DNA from: Diploptera punctata
Taxonomy: Eukaryota > Arthropoda > Insecta > Blattodea > Blaberidae
NCBI GenBank assembly: GCA_030220185.1
Contig: JASPKZ010007247.1
Coordinates: 577,501-641,500, forward strand
Length of the DNA stretch: 64,000 nucleotides
Reading direction: 5' to 3'
In this document: piece after piece, positions 63,780-64,000 of the stretch
Layout of the letters: each line of letters begins with the position of its first letter
Position numbering within the stretch: position 1 is the stretch's first letter
Position numbers and translations under genes: made by a program
The notes under the pieces: generated by a model
What the model was told of the DNA's origin: nothing
The model's input: only the letters and a program-made list of their open reading frames with translations
Databases searched by the model: none

Positions 63780-64000
63780 TTTATACAAGTGATACAATTA
63801 GTTATACAATTAGATACGTACTAATAATAAATATATTTACTATATTCATATAAATAAGTGAATATTTATATTAATTAATTATTCAATAATATAACTTAAG
63901 ATTTTATTTAAAGGGGAAGGTAACTTAAAATGTTCCTGTAATGTATGTGTAATTATTATAATATTTATAAAGGGTCCGGTTGACTATGAGATTCTACAAA
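63780..64000. other. No feature recognised
   Basis: AT-rich. The missing IR N-terminal exons are not recognisable here. Confidence 0.4.

Noticed and set aside
1..64000. Endogenous retrovirus or LTR retrotransposon
   Set aside because: No gag-pol, protease or integrase motifs and no paired LTRs were seen; RT sequences are of the non-LTR type.

Overview
The window looks like insect nuclear DNA, most likely from a large-genome, hemimetabolous-type insect. A blattodean (cockroach or termite) is my best guess, from the abundance of endonuclease-RT LINEs, tRNA-derived SINEs and (TAA)n/(TA)n microsatellites; this is an inference and not proven. Nothing bacterial, viral or CRISPR-like is present. 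Two split protein-coding genes lie in a sea of transposable elements. They are convergent (channel on +, receptor on -). Both lack their 5' ends, and both could be joined exon by exon because splice phase and protein family agree at every junction. Gene 1 (+, 9333-35102) is a Cys-loop ligand-gated chloride channel subunit of the insect hodor / pHCl-2 / CG7589 / CG6927 type. Eight exons cover loop D of the ligand-binding domain through M4 and the stop codon (413 residues). The signal peptide and first extracellular exons were not found and are probably upstream of the window. Gene 2 (-, 58827-50251) is an ionotropic receptor (IR), the insect chemoreceptor family derived from ionotropic glutamate receptors. 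Six exons cover most of the split ligand-binding domain, the three membrane helices, the pore region and the C terminus (419 residues). Its N-terminal exon(s) were not found. One intron in each gene uses a GC donor. The genes have no evident functional link beyond both being membrane ion channels. Layout: 1-9.3 kb is repeats: LINE remnants, a head-to-tail pair of a 0.65-0.7 kb repeat, a Penelope-like element with inverted terminal repeats inside a SINE, and nested LINEs. 9.3-35.1 kb is the channel gene, with introns full of SINEs, LINEs, three CACTG-ended DNA transposons or fragments, mariner relics, foldback elements, a PIF1-like helicase relic and three non-autonomous Helitrons with different numbers of an internal module. 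35.1-50.2 kb is intergenic: SINEs, simple repeats, LINE-B copies with clear target-site duplications, a mariner relic, and a 4.36 kb element with terminal inverted repeats that holds nine tandem copies of a 179-bp unit. 50.2-58.8 kb is the IR gene; one of its introns holds about 1 kb of degenerate GATC-rich repeats. 58.8-64 kb is again repeats, including an inverted third copy of the 0.65 kb repeat and three more LINE fragments. Nearly all other open reading frames come from mobile elements or microsatellites. The most unusual material is structural: modular Helitrons, the 179-bp array inside a transposon, and internally deleted LINEs that keep both ends. I see no clearly new gene system.
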